Positions 31,224 through 40,281 of a stretch of 41,105 nt of DNA are shown piece by piece (position 1 is the first letter of the stretch; each line of letters opens with the position of its first letter). Source of the DNA: Desulfovibrio sp. (lineage in GTDB: Bacteria > Desulfobacterota > Desulfovibrionia > Desulfovibrionales > Desulfovibrionaceae). The notes beneath the pieces were generated by a model. The model did not search any database. It was not told where the DNA came from and saw nothing but the letters and a program-made list of their open reading frames with translations. The stretch spans positions 1 to 41,105 of the forward strand of contig JAISZT010000045.1 in assembly GCA_031284485.1 (NCBI GenBank), given 5' to 3'. The position numbers were made by a program, and so were the translations under genes.

Positions 31224-33719
31224 ATGTCCATAACAACATGCGAATGCATATCCCCCCAGGAACAGCGTTTGTACGATACAATCGAAGGTAAGGAAGACAA
31301 ATTCCGCAAAACCCACGCCCGCGTTTTCAAACTGCTGGAACGTTTTGAAGGCCAGAAGCCGCGCATCGACATTGAGCGCGCCCTGTACTTCACCCAGTCC
31401 ATGCAGGAAACCGAAGGCCAGCCGCTTGTGCTGCGCTGGGCCAAAGCCTTGATGCACATTGCCGAAAACATCACCGTCCACGTGCAGGAAGACCAGCTTC
31501 TGCTGGGGCGCGCCGGCTGCGACGGCCGCTACGGCATCCTGTACCCTGAGCTGGACGGCGACTTTCTGGATATCGCGGTGCGCGACCTGCCCACGCGCGC
31601 CACATCACCGGCCACCATCACGCCTGAAGACGCAAAGCGCGTTGCGGAGGAAATCGCCCCCTACTGGAAAGGCAAAACCTACCATGAGGCACTCAACGCG
31701 GCCCTGCCGCCGGAAATTCACAAACTTACCTACGATGACCCTGAAGGGCTTGTTTCCCGTTTCATTGTCAACGAAACATCGTCGTTCCGCTCATCCATCC
31801 AGTGGGTGCACGATTACGGAAAAATCCTGAAACGGGGCTTCAACGGCATAAAAAAGGAAGCCCTGGAAAAACTGGCCGCGCTCGACCCCCTGAGCGCCGC
31901 GGATTATTGTGAAAAAAAACCTTTTCTTGACGCTGTCGTCATTGTTTGCGAGGCCATAGTGCTGTGGGCCAAACGCCACGCGGCGCTTGCCCGCAAAAAG
32001 GCCGCCGGGGAAAAGAACCCCGCGCGCAAGGCGGAACTGCTCCGCATGGCCGAAAACGCCGAGCGCGTTCCCGGCGAACCGGCCCGCAATTTCTATGAGG
32101 CCTGCCAGAGCCAGTGGTTCATCCAGATGTTTTCACGCCTTGAGCAAAAAACCGGCACCACCATTTCAAACGGGCGCATGGATCAGTATTTTTATCCCTA
32201 CTACAGGAAGGACAGGGAGGAAGGCCTGATCAACGACGCGGAAGTCGTTGAACTTCTGGAATGCATGTGGGTGGGCATGGCCGAATTCATAGACATGTAC
32301 ATCTCTCCCACCGGCGGCGCCTTTAATGAAGGCTATGCCCACTGGGAGGCCGTGACCGTCGGCGGGCAGACGCCGGACGGCCGCGACGCCACAAATGAAC
32401 TGACCTACCTGATACTCAAGTCCAAGCGCGAATTTCCGCTGCACTATCCGGATCTGGCCGCGCGCATCCATTCCCGCGCGCCGGAGCGCTACCTGTGGGA
32501 TGTGGCCGAAACCATCAAGTACGGCTCCGGCTTTCCCAAACTCATCAACGACGAAGAAATTGTCCCCCTGTACGTTTCCAAGGGCGCGACGTTTGAAGAG
32601 GCCCTGGACTACGCCGTTTCCGGCTGCACGGAAGCCAGAATGCCGAACCGCGACACCTATACCTCCGGCGGCGCGTACGTCAATTTCGCCGCCGCCGTTG
32701 AAATGGCGCTGCGCAACGGCCGCATGAAGAAATACGGCGACGCGCAGCTTGGCGAAAAAACGGGCGACCCGCGAAAATTCAAAACCTGGGAAGACTTCTG
32801 GAAGGCCTATGTCAGACAGCACACGCTCTTTATGAAGACGGCCTTTATCCAGCAGCACATTATCATTCACCTGCGCGCCAGGCACTTTGCCCAGCCGATG
32901 GGCTCGGCCATGCACGACCTGTGCATGAAACACTGCATTGACCTGCACCAGCCGCGCATTCCCGAAGGCATTGATCTGGGCTACTTTGAATACATGGGGC
33001 TCGGCACGGTGGTGGATTCGCTGGCGGCCGTCAAAAAGCTTGTGTTCGAGGAAAAAAAGCTGACCATGGATCAGCTTCTCAAGGCCCTGGACGCCAATTT
33101 TGAGGGCTATGACGATGTAAAGGCCCTGCTGCGCTCCGCCCCCTGCTACGGCAACAACGACCCGTACGCCGACGAAATCGGCCGTGAAATCGACAGAATT
33201 TCCGTGGAATACGGCGGCAAATACAGCATGAAGGATCTTGGCATCCACAACGACGTGCGGTATGTGCCCTTTACCTCCCATGTGCCTTTCGGCAAAGTGG
33301 TTTCCGCCACTCCCAACGGCCGCACGGAATGGTTCTCTCTGTCTGACGGCACTTCCGCCTCGCACGGCGCGGATGTCAACGGGCCGACCGCCGTCATGCT
33401 TTCAAACTACAACACCAAGAACATGGGCATGCGCGACCGCGCGGCGCGTATGCTGAACATCAAGTTCACGCCCAAATGCCTGGAAGGCGACCAGGGAACG
33501 GAAAAGCTTGTGTCCTTCATCCGCGCCTTCTGCGACCTCAAGCTGTGGCATGTGCAGTTCAACGTCATAAGCCGCAACACACTGCTTGCCGCGCAAAAAG
33601 ACCCGCAGAAATACCGCAATCTCATTGTGCGCATTGCCGGGTACAGCGCCTACTTTGTGGACCTGTCGCCCGATTTGCAAAACGACCTCATCGCCCGTAC
33701 GGAACACGGGGCGATGTAA
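31224..33719 (+). CDS. islA: Isethionate sulfite-lyase, glycyl radical enzyme
   Basis: Cleaves the C-S bond of isethionate (2-hydroxyethanesulfonate) by radical chemistry, giving acetaldehyde and sulfite. The 831-residue length matches IslA. The catalytic pair is Cys468 and Glu470 (SGCTEAR), and the radical glycine is Gly806 in [11 protein letters not shown]. The residues I recall from the Bilophila wadsworthia enzyme are all present: Arg189 and Gln193 (FRSSIQW), Trp374 (YAHWEAV), Cys468, Glu470, and, one position shifted, Arg679 and Phe683 (VRYVPF) and Gly806. This separates it from choline (GCVE) and glycerol lyases; a dihydroxypropanesulfonate lyase (HpsG) remains the main alternative. The ATG at 31224 follows GAGAGGAGAC. 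islB is 17 bp downstream. Confidence 0.87.
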   Translation: MSITTCECISPQEQRLYDTIEGKEDKFRKTHARVFKLLERFEGQKPRIDIERALYFTQSMQETEGQPLVLRWAKALMHIAENITVHVQEDQLLLGRAGCDGRYGILYPELDGDFLDIAVRDLPTRATSPATITPEDAKRVAEEIAPYWKGKTYHEALNAALPPEIHKLTYDDPEGLVSRFIVNETSSFRSSIQWVHDYGKILKRGFNGIKKEALEKLAALDPLSAADYCEKKPFLDAVVIVCEAIVLWAKRHAALARKKAAGEKNPARKAELLRMAENAERVPGEPARNFYEACQSQWFIQMFSRLEQKTGTTISNGRMDQYFYPYYRKDREEGLINDAEVVELLECMWVGMAEFIDMYISPTGGAFNEGYAHWEAVTVGGQTPDGRDATNELTYLILKSKREFPLHYPDLAARIHSRAPERYLWDVAETIKYGSGFPKLINDEEIVPLYVSKGATFEEALDYAVSGCTEARMPNRDTYTSGGAYVNFAAAVEMALRNGRMKKYGDAQLGEKTGDPRKFKTWEDFWKAYVRQHTLFMKTAFIQQHIIIHLRARHFAQPMGSAMHDLCMKHCIDLHQPRIPEGIDLGYFEYMGLGTVVDSLAAVKKLVFEEKKLTMDQLLKALDANFEGYDDVKALLRSAPCYGNNDPYADEIGREIDRISVEYGGKYSMKDLGIHNDVRYVPFTSHVPFGKVVSATPNGRTEWFSLSDGTSASHGADVNGPTAVMLSNYNTKNMGMRDRAARMLNIKFTPKCLEGDQGTEKLVSFIRAFCDLKLWHVQFNVISRNTLLAAQKDPQKYRNLIVRIAGYSAYFVDLSPDLQNDLIARTEHGAM

Positions 33720-33736
33720 CGGCGGGACGGCCGGTT

Positions 33737-34678
33737 ATGGATGCGCGGGACGATCAGGGAAAAGAAGGACTTGTCTTCAACATACAGAAGTATTCCGTCC
33801 ACGACGGCCCCGGAATCAGAACCATCGTCTTTCTTAAAGGGTGCGCCCTCTCCTGCCGCTGGTGCAGCAACCCGGAATCGCAAAAATACCGCCCGGAACT
33901 GGCCTACAACGCGGGCCGTTGCCTGGGCTTGGACAAATGCGTGCGCTGCCTTGAAGTGTGCGTGCGCGGCGGGCTGACCCGTAGCGACGACGGCATGCCC
34001 TCCATTGACAGAACGCATTGTGAAGACTGCCACATGCCCTGCGCGAGCGCCTGCCCCGCGCAGGGCATCATAGTCTACGGACAGAAACGCACGGTGGACG
34101 ATGTGCTGAACGTTGTGGAGCAGGACGCGGCCTTCTATACGCGCTCCAGCGGCGGGCTGACCCTGTCCGGCGGAGAACCGCTGTTTCAGGGTGATTTCGC
34201 CCTTGCGCTTTTACGCGAGGCGCGGCTGCGGTGCATCAAAACGGCCATTGAAACCTGCGGCATGGCCCCGGAAGACATTGTCCGACAAGCCGCCCCTCTT
34301 CTGAATTACGCCCTTTTTGACATCAAACACGCGGACAGCTCCGTCCACGAGGCGCATACAGGTGTGCCGAACGCCCGCATTCTCGCCAATTTCCGTATTC
34401 TGGCCGAAGAATTCCCCGATCTTCCCATCCTGGCGCGCACGCCCGTTGTGCCCGGCTTTAACGACACGGAAGAAGCGATAGCCGCTATCGCCGCCTTTCT
34501 CGCGCCCTATGCCCATGTGCGCTATGAACTGCTTGCCTACCATCGCCTGGGAACGCAAAAATACCATTTTCTGAACAGAACTCCGCCTATGGGCGAAGCA
34601 ACGCTTGCCAACGGACGCATTTCTCGGTTACAGTCTGTAGCATTGGGTATTTTGCGCGAACGCGTGCAAATGCCCTGA
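33737..34678 (+). CDS. islB: Glycyl-radical-enzyme activase for IslA
   Basis: A radical-SAM activase that makes the glycyl radical on IslA using SAM and a [4Fe-4S] cluster. Of 313 residues, the radical-SAM cysteines are Cys36, Cys40 and Cys43 (CALSCRWC), preceded by QKYSVHDGPGIRTIVFLKG. An inserted ferredoxin-like segment with two clusters of cysteines (CLGLDKCVRCLEVC and CEDCHMPCASACPA) is typical of activases of this class. SAM-binding GGLTLSGGEPLFQ follows. The ATG at 33737 is 17 bp past islA, so the pair is one operon. The activase class does not itself show the substrate, which rests on islA. Confidence 0.9.
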   Translation: MDARDDQGKEGLVFNIQKYSVHDGPGIRTIVFLKGCALSCRWCSNPESQKYRPELAYNAGRCLGLDKCVRCLEVCVRGGLTRSDDGMPSIDRTHCEDCHMPCASACPAQGIIVYGQKRTVDDVLNVVEQDAAFYTRSSGGLTLSGGEPLFQGDFALALLREARLRCIKTAIETCGMAPEDIVRQAAPLLNYALFDIKHADSSVHEAHTGVPNARILANFRILAEEFPDLPILARTPVVPGFNDTEEAIAAIAAFLAPYAHVRYELLAYHRLGTQKYHFLNRTPPMGEATLANGRISRLQSVALGILRERVQMP

Positions 34679-34781
34679 ACTGTTCCTTGGCGCAATAGTC
34701 TTTTTATCCACTGCCGACAGTTTGTTCGGGCAGGCCATTATCGTCGCGCGGATGCTCGCGCGCTATTTTTTGGAGGCGCTT

Positions 34782-35600
34782 ATGCCCCTTGGGTATGCTG
34801 AAATGGAAAAAATTCTGATGGAGGAACTCAGACTCTACCATCACCCCATTGCCGTAACCTGGCTTTTTACGGACGCCGACGTGGAAATGTTCAAAGCAAA
34901 AACAAGCCATGTCACGCCGGTCAAACCGCTCACGTTCTGCCAGTGGGAAATTGCCGCCCGCATGCAGGGCAAGACCGTGCTCGCAGACAGGGAAAACCTC
35001 GGATGCGCAAATGCCCGGGTCAGTTTCGGCTGGAAAAACATTGACGAAAAGGAAATTCAATCGCAGAACAAATACTGCGTCGATCCTGACCAGGCGGAAT
35101 GTTTTCTGCGCTCAAAACCCTGTATGCCGCCTGATTCGCTGAAGGCAATTGCCGTCGGCCCTCTGGGCAAGGCCGCGCTCGCTCCGCATGTTGTGCATTT
35201 TTACTGCGACAACATGCAGTCTTACCATCTGGCCGTTGACTATATGGCCGCCACAGACACACACCCGTTGCGCCCGCAGATAACCATGAGTTCTTCCGCA
35301 TGCGGCGGAAGCGTATTTACTTGGAATGAAAACACGTTTAACTGCTGTCCGGCCTGTTCCGGCAGCTACAACGCCGGCAAAACGGAGCGCGGAGAGGTCA
35401 ATGTGTTCATCCCCGGCGGACTGATTGAAGCCGTTGTCCGGCGGCTGCTGCAGCGCATTGAAAAATCCGGTTCAAGTTCAATAACCCGTCCCGGAGATCC
35501 CTTTCCCGGCGGCGACATATGCAAGAACTGCCCTCTGATTGTTTTCAAGGAAAAAAACTGCGCATCCTGTGAACAAAAAATTAACGGAGTGCCCCAATGA
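34782..35600 (+). CDS. DUF169-family cysteine-rich protein
   Basis: 272 residues of the DUF169 family, whose function is not known. Features: an N-terminal LRLYHHPIAVTW, CQWEIAARMQGKTV, GCANARVSFGW, CMPPDSLKAIAVGPL, SSACGG, CCPACSGSYNAG, FIPGGLIEAVV and a C-terminal set of cysteines (CKNCPLIVFKEKNCASCEQ) that could bind metal or a cluster. GGAGG precedes the ATG at 34782 by 7 bases; a TTG at 34722 and an ATG at 34752 have no site. It follows islB by 103 bp and overlaps the next gene (ATGA), so it likely belongs to the islAB transcript, suggesting a role linked to sulfite or redox chemistry. Confidence 0.8.
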   Translation: MPLGYAEMEKILMEELRLYHHPIAVTWLFTDADVEMFKAKTSHVTPVKPLTFCQWEIAARMQGKTVLADRENLGCANARVSFGWKNIDEKEIQSQNKYCVDPDQAECFLRSKPCMPPDSLKAIAVGPLGKAALAPHVVHFYCDNMQSYHLAVDYMAATDTHPLRPQITMSSSACGGSVFTWNENTFNCCPACSGSYNAGKTERGEVNVFIPGGLIEAVVRRLLQRIEKSGSSSITRPGDPFPGGDICKNCPLIVFKEKNCASCEQKINGVPQ

Positions 35601-36490
35601 AATCCGCCCTGTCCCTGCTGCTTGCACTCACGCTTCTCGGCGGCGCTTGCGCTGTCGCCGCTGAAAGCGCCCCGGCCGGCGACTCGTCGCGGCAAGCCGC
35701 CGCCGTAAAACAGAACGCCGCCGCGCCTGCCAAAGACGCCCCCAGCCGCCTTGAGGCCGCCATCAGGCAAGCCGTCAACGCAAAAAAAAAATTGACGAAA
35801 CGGCAAAACCCGGACTTCTCGGCATCCCCGGCGCTCCGACTGTCAGCCCTGTGCTGTCCGTGCTCTGGGCCGTGTGGGTAGGCCGGATTTTCTCCACTGT
35901 GGGCGCGTTTGGCGGCGTGATGGCCTCGGTAGGACACATCAGCGTCTTTCGTCTGGGAGACTATGCGGCGTCTCTCGGCAATCAACTTACGCTGAATAAA
36001 GTTGTCACCGATTCCCTGCGCGTGTCCAACCAGTGGCTTGTGGGAACGTCCGCTCTGATTTCCTCCATCAAATACGCCTCATTGGGCCGTATTGTGCTGC
36101 CGCTCGGCATCGCGCTTGGCGCCGGCTCAGTTGTCGGATCCATCCTCACGCCCCTGCTTACCCAGGGCAAGGTAGATTTCCGTTCTTACGTGGGATATTT
36201 CGGGATTTTTGTTCTGGCGCTCGGCTGCTACCTTTTTTATGAAACCACCCCGAGGGCGAGAGAAAAAAGGAAACTGGCCGCTGCCTCTGGCCCTTGGCTG
36301 GATGAGTTTGCGTTTTGAGGGCATCCCGCTGTACACTCTGCCTGTCCGGGACATCCAGGCCGGATATGTTTTTGTGCTGCTCAGCCTGTACATCGCAATG
36401 CGGATCAGTTTTGGCCGGATCAAAAAATTTCTGCCCCTGCTGCGTCAGGTTGAAAAAATCCGCGAGGAGCAACGCACCAAACGCGACTAG
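35597..36490 (+). pseudogene. TSUP (TauE/SafE-type sulfite exporter) gene, frameshifted and internally shortened
   Basis: The start overlaps the DUF169 stop and encodes a signal-like N terminus and an Ala-rich linker, as in Desulfovibrio TSUP proteins of about 430 residues. In the A10 tract at 35782-35791 the frame must shift to continue as GLLGIPGAPTVSP, VGRIFSTVGAFGGVMASVG and VVTDSLRVSNQWLVGTSAL, the first half of the TSUP domain. That frame stops at 36318. A third segment in the first frame (FEGIPLYTLPVRDIQAGYVF, LLSLYIAMRISF) ends at 36490 and resembles the last helix, so the second half with its Gly-rich repeat appears deleted. TSUP proteins export sulfite or sulfonates, fitting the locus, but this copy is probably not functional as a full exporter. 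Confidence 0.7.
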
Positions 36491-36527
36491 AGTATTTTGA
36501 ACTGCCCCAACACGCGGGGATTGAAAC

Positions 36528-37913
36528 ATGATCAACCTCTCGACAAGCTCACTTTGCGCGCATTTTGAGAGCATCCTTGACGCCCTGCCGGAAGGCATCT
36601 TCATTTCCGATGTCCACGGCACAAGTTTGCGCATCAACCGCATGTACGAGCAGCTCACGGGCCTCAGACAGGAACAGGTGCAGGGCAAGAACGTCCGCAC
36701 GCTGGTGCAGGAAGGCGTTTTTGACTATGTGCTGAACCCGGAGGTCATCGCCACAGGCAAACCCGTCACCCATGTGCAGACCCTGCAAAGCGGAAAAAAA
36801 CTTGTCCTTACGGGCTTTCCCGTGTTTGACGACGGCGGGCGGCTTGCTCTGGTCATCACGTTTGCCAGGGACATCACCGTGCTCACGCAAATGAACGCCC
36901 ACATGACGGAGCAGCGCCGGCTTATTGAACAGATCAGCGAGCAGCTTGCCTACATATCCCATGAACAAAAAAAACTGACGGAACCGGTGTACGCCAGTCC
37001 CTCCATGGATTCGCTGATCTCCCTGTCGCGGCGTTTCGCGGAAAGCGAGGCCACGGTGATGATTCTTGGAGAAACCGGCGTGGGCAAGGATGTTTTTGCC
37101 CGCCTGGTGCATTCGTTGAGCGACCGGCGCGACAAAATTCTGCTCAAAATGGACTGTGGCGGCATTTCGGAAACGCTTACCGAGTCTGAAATGTTCGGCT
37201 ATATGCCGGGCGCGTTTACCGGGGCCTCCAGCAAGGGCAAGGCCGGATATTTTGAAATCGCCGACGGCGGCACCATTTTTCTGGACGAAGTGGGAGAATT
37301 GCCCCTTTCCATGCAAACGCGACTGCTGCGTGTGCTTCAGGACGGTGAAATCATGCGGGTGGGGGCGTCGACCCCGCGCAGGGTGGATGTGCGCGTCATT
37401 GCCGCCACCAACAGAAATCTTGCCGAAAATGTGGAAACGGGGACGTTTCGCCGCGACCTTTTTTACCGCCTCAACGTGGCCACGCTGCGGGTGCCGCCCC
37501 TGCGGGAGCGCAGGGAGGACGTCCGCCCGCTGGCGGAGTATTTTTTGCGCCAGTACACGACAAAGTATCGGAAAAGCCTGGCGTTCATGAACGTAACGCT
37601 GGACGTGATGATCCGTTACTCCTGGCCCGGCAATGTGCGCGAGCTGCAAAACCTGATACACAGCCTTGTCATTACGCTGAACACCCCCCTGATTTCCCCT
37701 CGCGATTTGCCGCCGCAGATCACCGGCGTGGCCAATGACAGGACGGAGCGCGCGGCGGACATTCAAATCCGCCCCTTTAAAGAAATCGTGGCGGAAATGG
37801 AGCGGGACTTCCTGCTCAGGGCCATTGAAGAACACGGCTCCGTGCAAAAAGTGGCCGAGCTTTTTCAGATAAACCGCAGCACCATTTTCCGCAAAATAAG
37901 GCGGAGCGGTTGA
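36528..37913 (+). CDS. Sigma-54-dependent activator with PAS sensor (isl regulator candidate)
   Basis: 461 residues. An N-terminal PAS domain (about 12-120; LDALPEGIFISDVHGTSLRIN, GKNVRTLVQEG) would sense a ligand. The AAA+ domain (about 150-390) has Walker A GETGVGKD at 181-188, the sigma-54-contacting loop GAFTGA at 228-233, Walker B IFLDEVGE (Asp253, Glu254) and the arginine-finger region FRRDLFYRLNVA. A C-terminal Fis-like helix-turn-helix (VQKVAELFQINRSTIFRKIRR) binds DNA. It is complete and follows the isl genes; the divergent sigma-54 promoters upstream of islA and dctP are its likely targets. There is no receiver domain, so it should respond directly to a small molecule, perhaps isethionate. 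Confidence 0.92.
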   Translation: MINLSTSSLCAHFESILDALPEGIFISDVHGTSLRINRMYEQLTGLRQEQVQGKNVRTLVQEGVFDYVLNPEVIATGKPVTHVQTLQSGKKLVLTGFPVFDDGGRLALVITFARDITVLTQMNAHMTEQRRLIEQISEQLAYISHEQKKLTEPVYASPSMDSLISLSRRFAESEATVMILGETGVGKDVFARLVHSLSDRRDKILLKMDCGGISETLTESEMFGYMPGAFTGASSKGKAGYFEIADGGTIFLDEVGELPLSMQTRLLRVLQDGEIMRVGASTPRRVDVRVIAATNRNLAENVETGTFRRDLFYRLNVATLRVPPLRERREDVRPLAEYFLRQYTTKYRKSLAFMNVTLDVMIRYSWPGNVRELQNLIHSLVITLNTPLISPRDLPPQITGVANDRTERAADIQIRPFKEIVAEMERDFLLRAIEEHGSVQKVAELFQINRSTIFRKIRRSG

Positions 37914-37922
37914 GGGCGACCT

Positions 37923-37955
37923 TGTAAAATCCTCCGCGCGATGGTAGATTTTACA
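37923..37955. promoter_or_regulatory. Dyad just before the DUF4143 ATPase start
   Basis: TGTAAAATC (37923-37931) and GATTTTACA (37947-37955) are perfect inverted arms around 15 bases. The second arm ends two bases before the ATG of the ATPase gene, and no ribosome site is visible between. It may be an operator or a stem that hides the start. Confidence 0.55.
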
Positions 37956-37957
37956 CC

Positions 37958-39226
37958 ATGAACAAACGCACACTGTATGCCCGGCTGATGGAAGCCCTGT
38001 CCGACACTCCCGTTGTTTTTTTGCGGGGGGCGCGGCAAACCGGCAAGACGACATTGGTGAAGCGGCTGGCCGAAGAGTCATTTGGCGCGGATAACATCCG
38101 TCAGTACATCAGCCTCGATTCGGCGACAGCTCTGGCCGGCGCGCAGAGCGACCCCACGGGCTTTTTACGGGGGCTGAAAAAGCCGGTAATTATCGACGAG
38201 GCCCAACGCGCGCCCGCCTTGATGCTTGCCGTCAAGGAAGATGTGGATCGTGAACGCCGCGCCGGGCGCTACCTGCTGACCGGATCGGCCAATATCCTGA
38301 CTTTGCCGGGCATTGCCGACTCTTTGGCGGGGCGCATGGAAGTGCTGACCCTGTATCCGCTTTCACAGGGAGAAATAGCCGGCATGCGGGAAGACTTTAT
38401 CCATGCCCTGTTTCATGAGGATTTTCCTCCCGTGAGCGCGCAAACGGCTTTGTCAAAGGAAGCGCTTCTGCAAACCATCGCGCTGGGCGGCTACCCGGAA
38501 GTGTTGTCCAGGGCCAGCCCCAAACGCCGCGCCGCCTGGTTCGATTCGTACGTCACCACCCTGGTGGAACGGGACATCCGCGACATCGCCAACATACAGG
38601 ACATCAGCGGGCTGATCCGCCTGTTGCGCCTGCACGGCGTCCGTTCCGGAACGCTGCACAATCAGGCCGAAATCTCGCGGAGCCTGGGGATGCCCGCCAG
38701 CACTCTCGGCAGGTATATCCCGCTGCTTGAGGCCTTGTTCCTCATCTGGTTTCTCCCCGCATGGTCGAGCAATCTTGGCAAACGGCTGGTTAAGGCCCCC
38801 AAGGCGCATGTCTGCGATTCCGGCCTGGCCTGCCATCTTTGCGGCGCGGACGCGGAGCGTCTGGCCGGCGACCCGGTTCTGGCCGGGCGGCTTCTGGAGT
38901 CTTTTGTGGCCGGGGAATTGCTGAAACAGAGCAGTTGGACGGAACACCCCGTGTCGCTGTACCACTACCGCTCGCAAAGCGGCGAGGAAGCGGATGTTGT
39001 GCTGGAGGACAGGGCCGGACGCGTGGCCGCTGTGGAGGTAAAGCTCGCCGCCAGCGTGGCCCCGCGCGACATCAGGGGGCTTGTTTCTCTGCGTGACGCG
39101 CTGGGGGATCGCTTTGTCCGGGGCGTGGTTGCGCACACCGGCCGGGAAGTCATCCCCATGGGCGACAGGCTGTTGGCCCTGCCGGTCGGGATGCTGTTCG
39201 CCACCCTGCCCGCGCCGACAGGGTAG
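37958..39226 (+). CDS. AAA+ ATPase with C-terminal DUF4143 (nuclease-like) domain
   Basis: 422 residues. An N-terminal ATPase part has Walker A RGARQTGKTTLVKRL near residue 30, Walker B KPVIIDEAQRAP near 75, and a sensor TGSANIL. The middle gives YPLSQGEI and LGGYPEV, and the DUF4143 part has WFDSYVTTLVERDIRDIANI, an HTH-like EISRSLGMPASTLGRYIPLLEAL, and a C-terminal nuclease-like core (HYRSQSGEEADVVLEDRAGRVAAVEVKLA; the E-x-x..D..E-x-K pattern of PD-D/E-x-K folds). This common family is often mobile and of unknown role; a part in defence is possible but unproven. No partner gene is obvious. It begins the accessory tail of the window. Confidence 0.88.
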   Translation: MNKRTLYARLMEALSDTPVVFLRGARQTGKTTLVKRLAEESFGADNIRQYISLDSATALAGAQSDPTGFLRGLKKPVIIDEAQRAPALMLAVKEDVDRERRAGRYLLTGSANILTLPGIADSLAGRMEVLTLYPLSQGEIAGMREDFIHALFHEDFPPVSAQTALSKEALLQTIALGGYPEVLSRASPKRRAAWFDSYVTTLVERDIRDIANIQDISGLIRLLRLHGVRSGTLHNQAEISRSLGMPASTLGRYIPLLEALFLIWFLPAWSSNLGKRLVKAPKAHVCDSGLACHLCGADAERLAGDPVLAGRLLESFVAGELLKQSSWTEHPVSLYHYRSQSGEEADVVLEDRAGRVAAVEVKLAASVAPRDIRGLVSLRDALGDRFVRGVVAHTGREVIPMGDRLLALPVGMLFATLPAPTG

Positions 39227-39347
39227 CCAAAACGCAACCGACAACGCGGCTGCAGATTGGAAGGCCGCGAGATGTTCCGACAGCAACAGAATAGGCAGCA
39301 GGTTCGCGAACGGCCAAGCCGCTCAATGGGCATGGCCGTTAAAAAAG

Positions 39348-39372
39348 TTGACATATGCTTAGCATATGTCAA
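39348..39372. promoter_or_regulatory. Palindromic operator of vapBC
   Basis: TTGACATATGC (39348-39358) and GCATATGTCAA (39362-39372) are perfect 11-base arms around 3 bases, 36 bases before the vapB ATG. The left arm includes a consensus TTGACA -35 box, so a VapB-VapC complex binding here would block transcription, the usual autoregulation. Confidence 0.8.
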
Positions 39373-39408
39373 AGTAGAGCCACTATACACGCACGAGGAG
39401 ATTTTTCT

Positions 39409-39642
39409 ATGCGCACCGTTGCAATCTTCACAAACAAGCGGAACCAGGCGGTACGTATTCCGCGAGAATTCGAATTTAAAGGAATCTCTGAGCTTGAAAT
39501 AGTTAAAGAAGGGAATGCATTGATTCTTCGCCCGGTTCGTCCGTCATGGCGTTCATTGCTTGATGAGCCGAAGGCAGGCCCGGATTACATGAGAGAGCGC
39601 AAAGATATTATTGATGAATCCAGATTTATTGAGGATTTTTGA
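39409..39642 (+). CDS. vapB: VapB-type antitoxin
   Basis: 77 residues. The N terminus forms an AbrB/SpoVT-like swapped-hairpin DNA-binding domain (VAIFTNKRNQAVRIPREFEF, EIVKEGNALILRPV). The C-terminal acidic tail (about 45-77; SLLDEPKAGPDYM, IDESRFIEDF) should wrap and inhibit the toxin. GAGGAG precedes the ATG, and the stop overlaps the toxin start (TGATG), so translation is coupled. Codon use is richer in A/T than the flanking metabolic genes, suggesting transfer. Confidence 0.92.
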   Translation: MRTVAIFTNKRNQAVRIPREFEFKGISELEIVKEGNALILRPVRPSWRSLLDEPKAGPDYMRERKDIIDESRFIEDF

Positions 39643-40067
39643 TGACAATCTATATGTTGGATACGAATATTTGTTCGTTCATCATGCGTGAGCATCCATC
39701 TGCTGTTATTGAGTATCTTGAAATTGCTGTAAAAGAAAAATCAAAAATTGTTGTTTCAGCAATTACATATACAGAAATGCGTTATGGAGCCATTGGCCCA
39801 AAAGCTCCAAAAAAAATTGAAGGCATGGTAAGTAGCTTCATCAGGCGTCTTGATGCTGTTCTGCCGTGGGATAGCGATGCAATAGACAGAACTGTTGAAC
39901 TTCGCAAGGAGCTTGCTCGACGTGGAACGCCGATAGGTCAGAATGATGCGGCTATTGCAGGTCATGCTTTGTCGTCTAATTCCATTTTGGTCACAAACAA
40001 TACACGAGAATTTTCCAGAGTGGACGGTCTTCAAATCGTGGACTGGTTGACACCTGCGCAGGATTAA
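39642..40067 (+). CDS. vapC: VapC-type PIN-domain ribonuclease toxin
   Basis: 141 residues of the PIN family. VapC toxins cut tRNA or rRNA when freed from VapB. The acidic active-site residues are visible: Asp7 (YMLDTNI), Glu45 (TYTEMRYG), Asp102 (GQNDAAIAGHA), and a last acidic/Asn region VTNNTREFSRV. It starts within the vapB stop codon. The pair is complete, so it is presumed functional. The A+T-rich codon use matches vapB. Confidence 0.94.
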   Translation: MTIYMLDTNICSFIMREHPSAVIEYLEIAVKEKSKIVVSAITYTEMRYGAIGPKAPKKIEGMVSSFIRRLDAVLPWDSDAIDRTVELRKELARRGTPIGQNDAAIAGHALSSNSILVTNNTREFSRVDGLQIVDWLTPAQD

Positions 40068-40077
40068 AAAATACGAG

Positions 40078-40142
40078 AGTGTCCATCAATAGATAGTTTT
40101 GGCGCAAAAATTTTTATAAAATCAGTCTGTTATCTGGACACT
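40078..40142. repeat. 65-bp element with 8-bp inverted ends
   Basis: AGTGTCCA (40078-40085) and TGGACACT (40135-40142) bound an A+T-rich, non-coding 49-bp centre. Similarity continues weakly inward (ATAGATAG against CTGTTATC read in reverse). It looks like a trimmed insertion-sequence end pair or a tiny miniature element between vapC and the zeta-like gene. No family was identified and no clear target duplication is seen. Confidence 0.4.
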
Positions 40143-40281
40143 TATCAAACCGTGAATTTACCAGAAAAAGATTGTAGTTCAAGTATGTTATCGCGACAGC
40201 GCCTATCCATAAGTAAACACTCTCCAGTTCTAATCCCATTGACGCTTGACCGCGCTAGCTTGGCAAGGCTACACACACTTT

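Noticed and set aside
31224..33719. Choline trimethylamine-lyase or pyruvate formate-lyase identity for the glycyl radical enzyme
   Set aside because: The catalytic motif is GCTE, not GCVE or a Cys-Cys pair, and the sulfonate-binding Arg/Gln/Arg set fits IslA.
36549..38081. A 510-codon open frame on the minus strand opposite the sigma-54 activator
   Set aside because: Complementary shadow of a clear AAA+ regulator; composition is typical of antisense reading in GC-rich DNA.
39309..39340. Inverted repeat AACGGCCA/TGGCCGTT before vapB
   Set aside because: Eight-base arms with a 16-base loop; the A-run lies on the wrong side for a plus-strand terminator, and no gene on the minus strand needs one.
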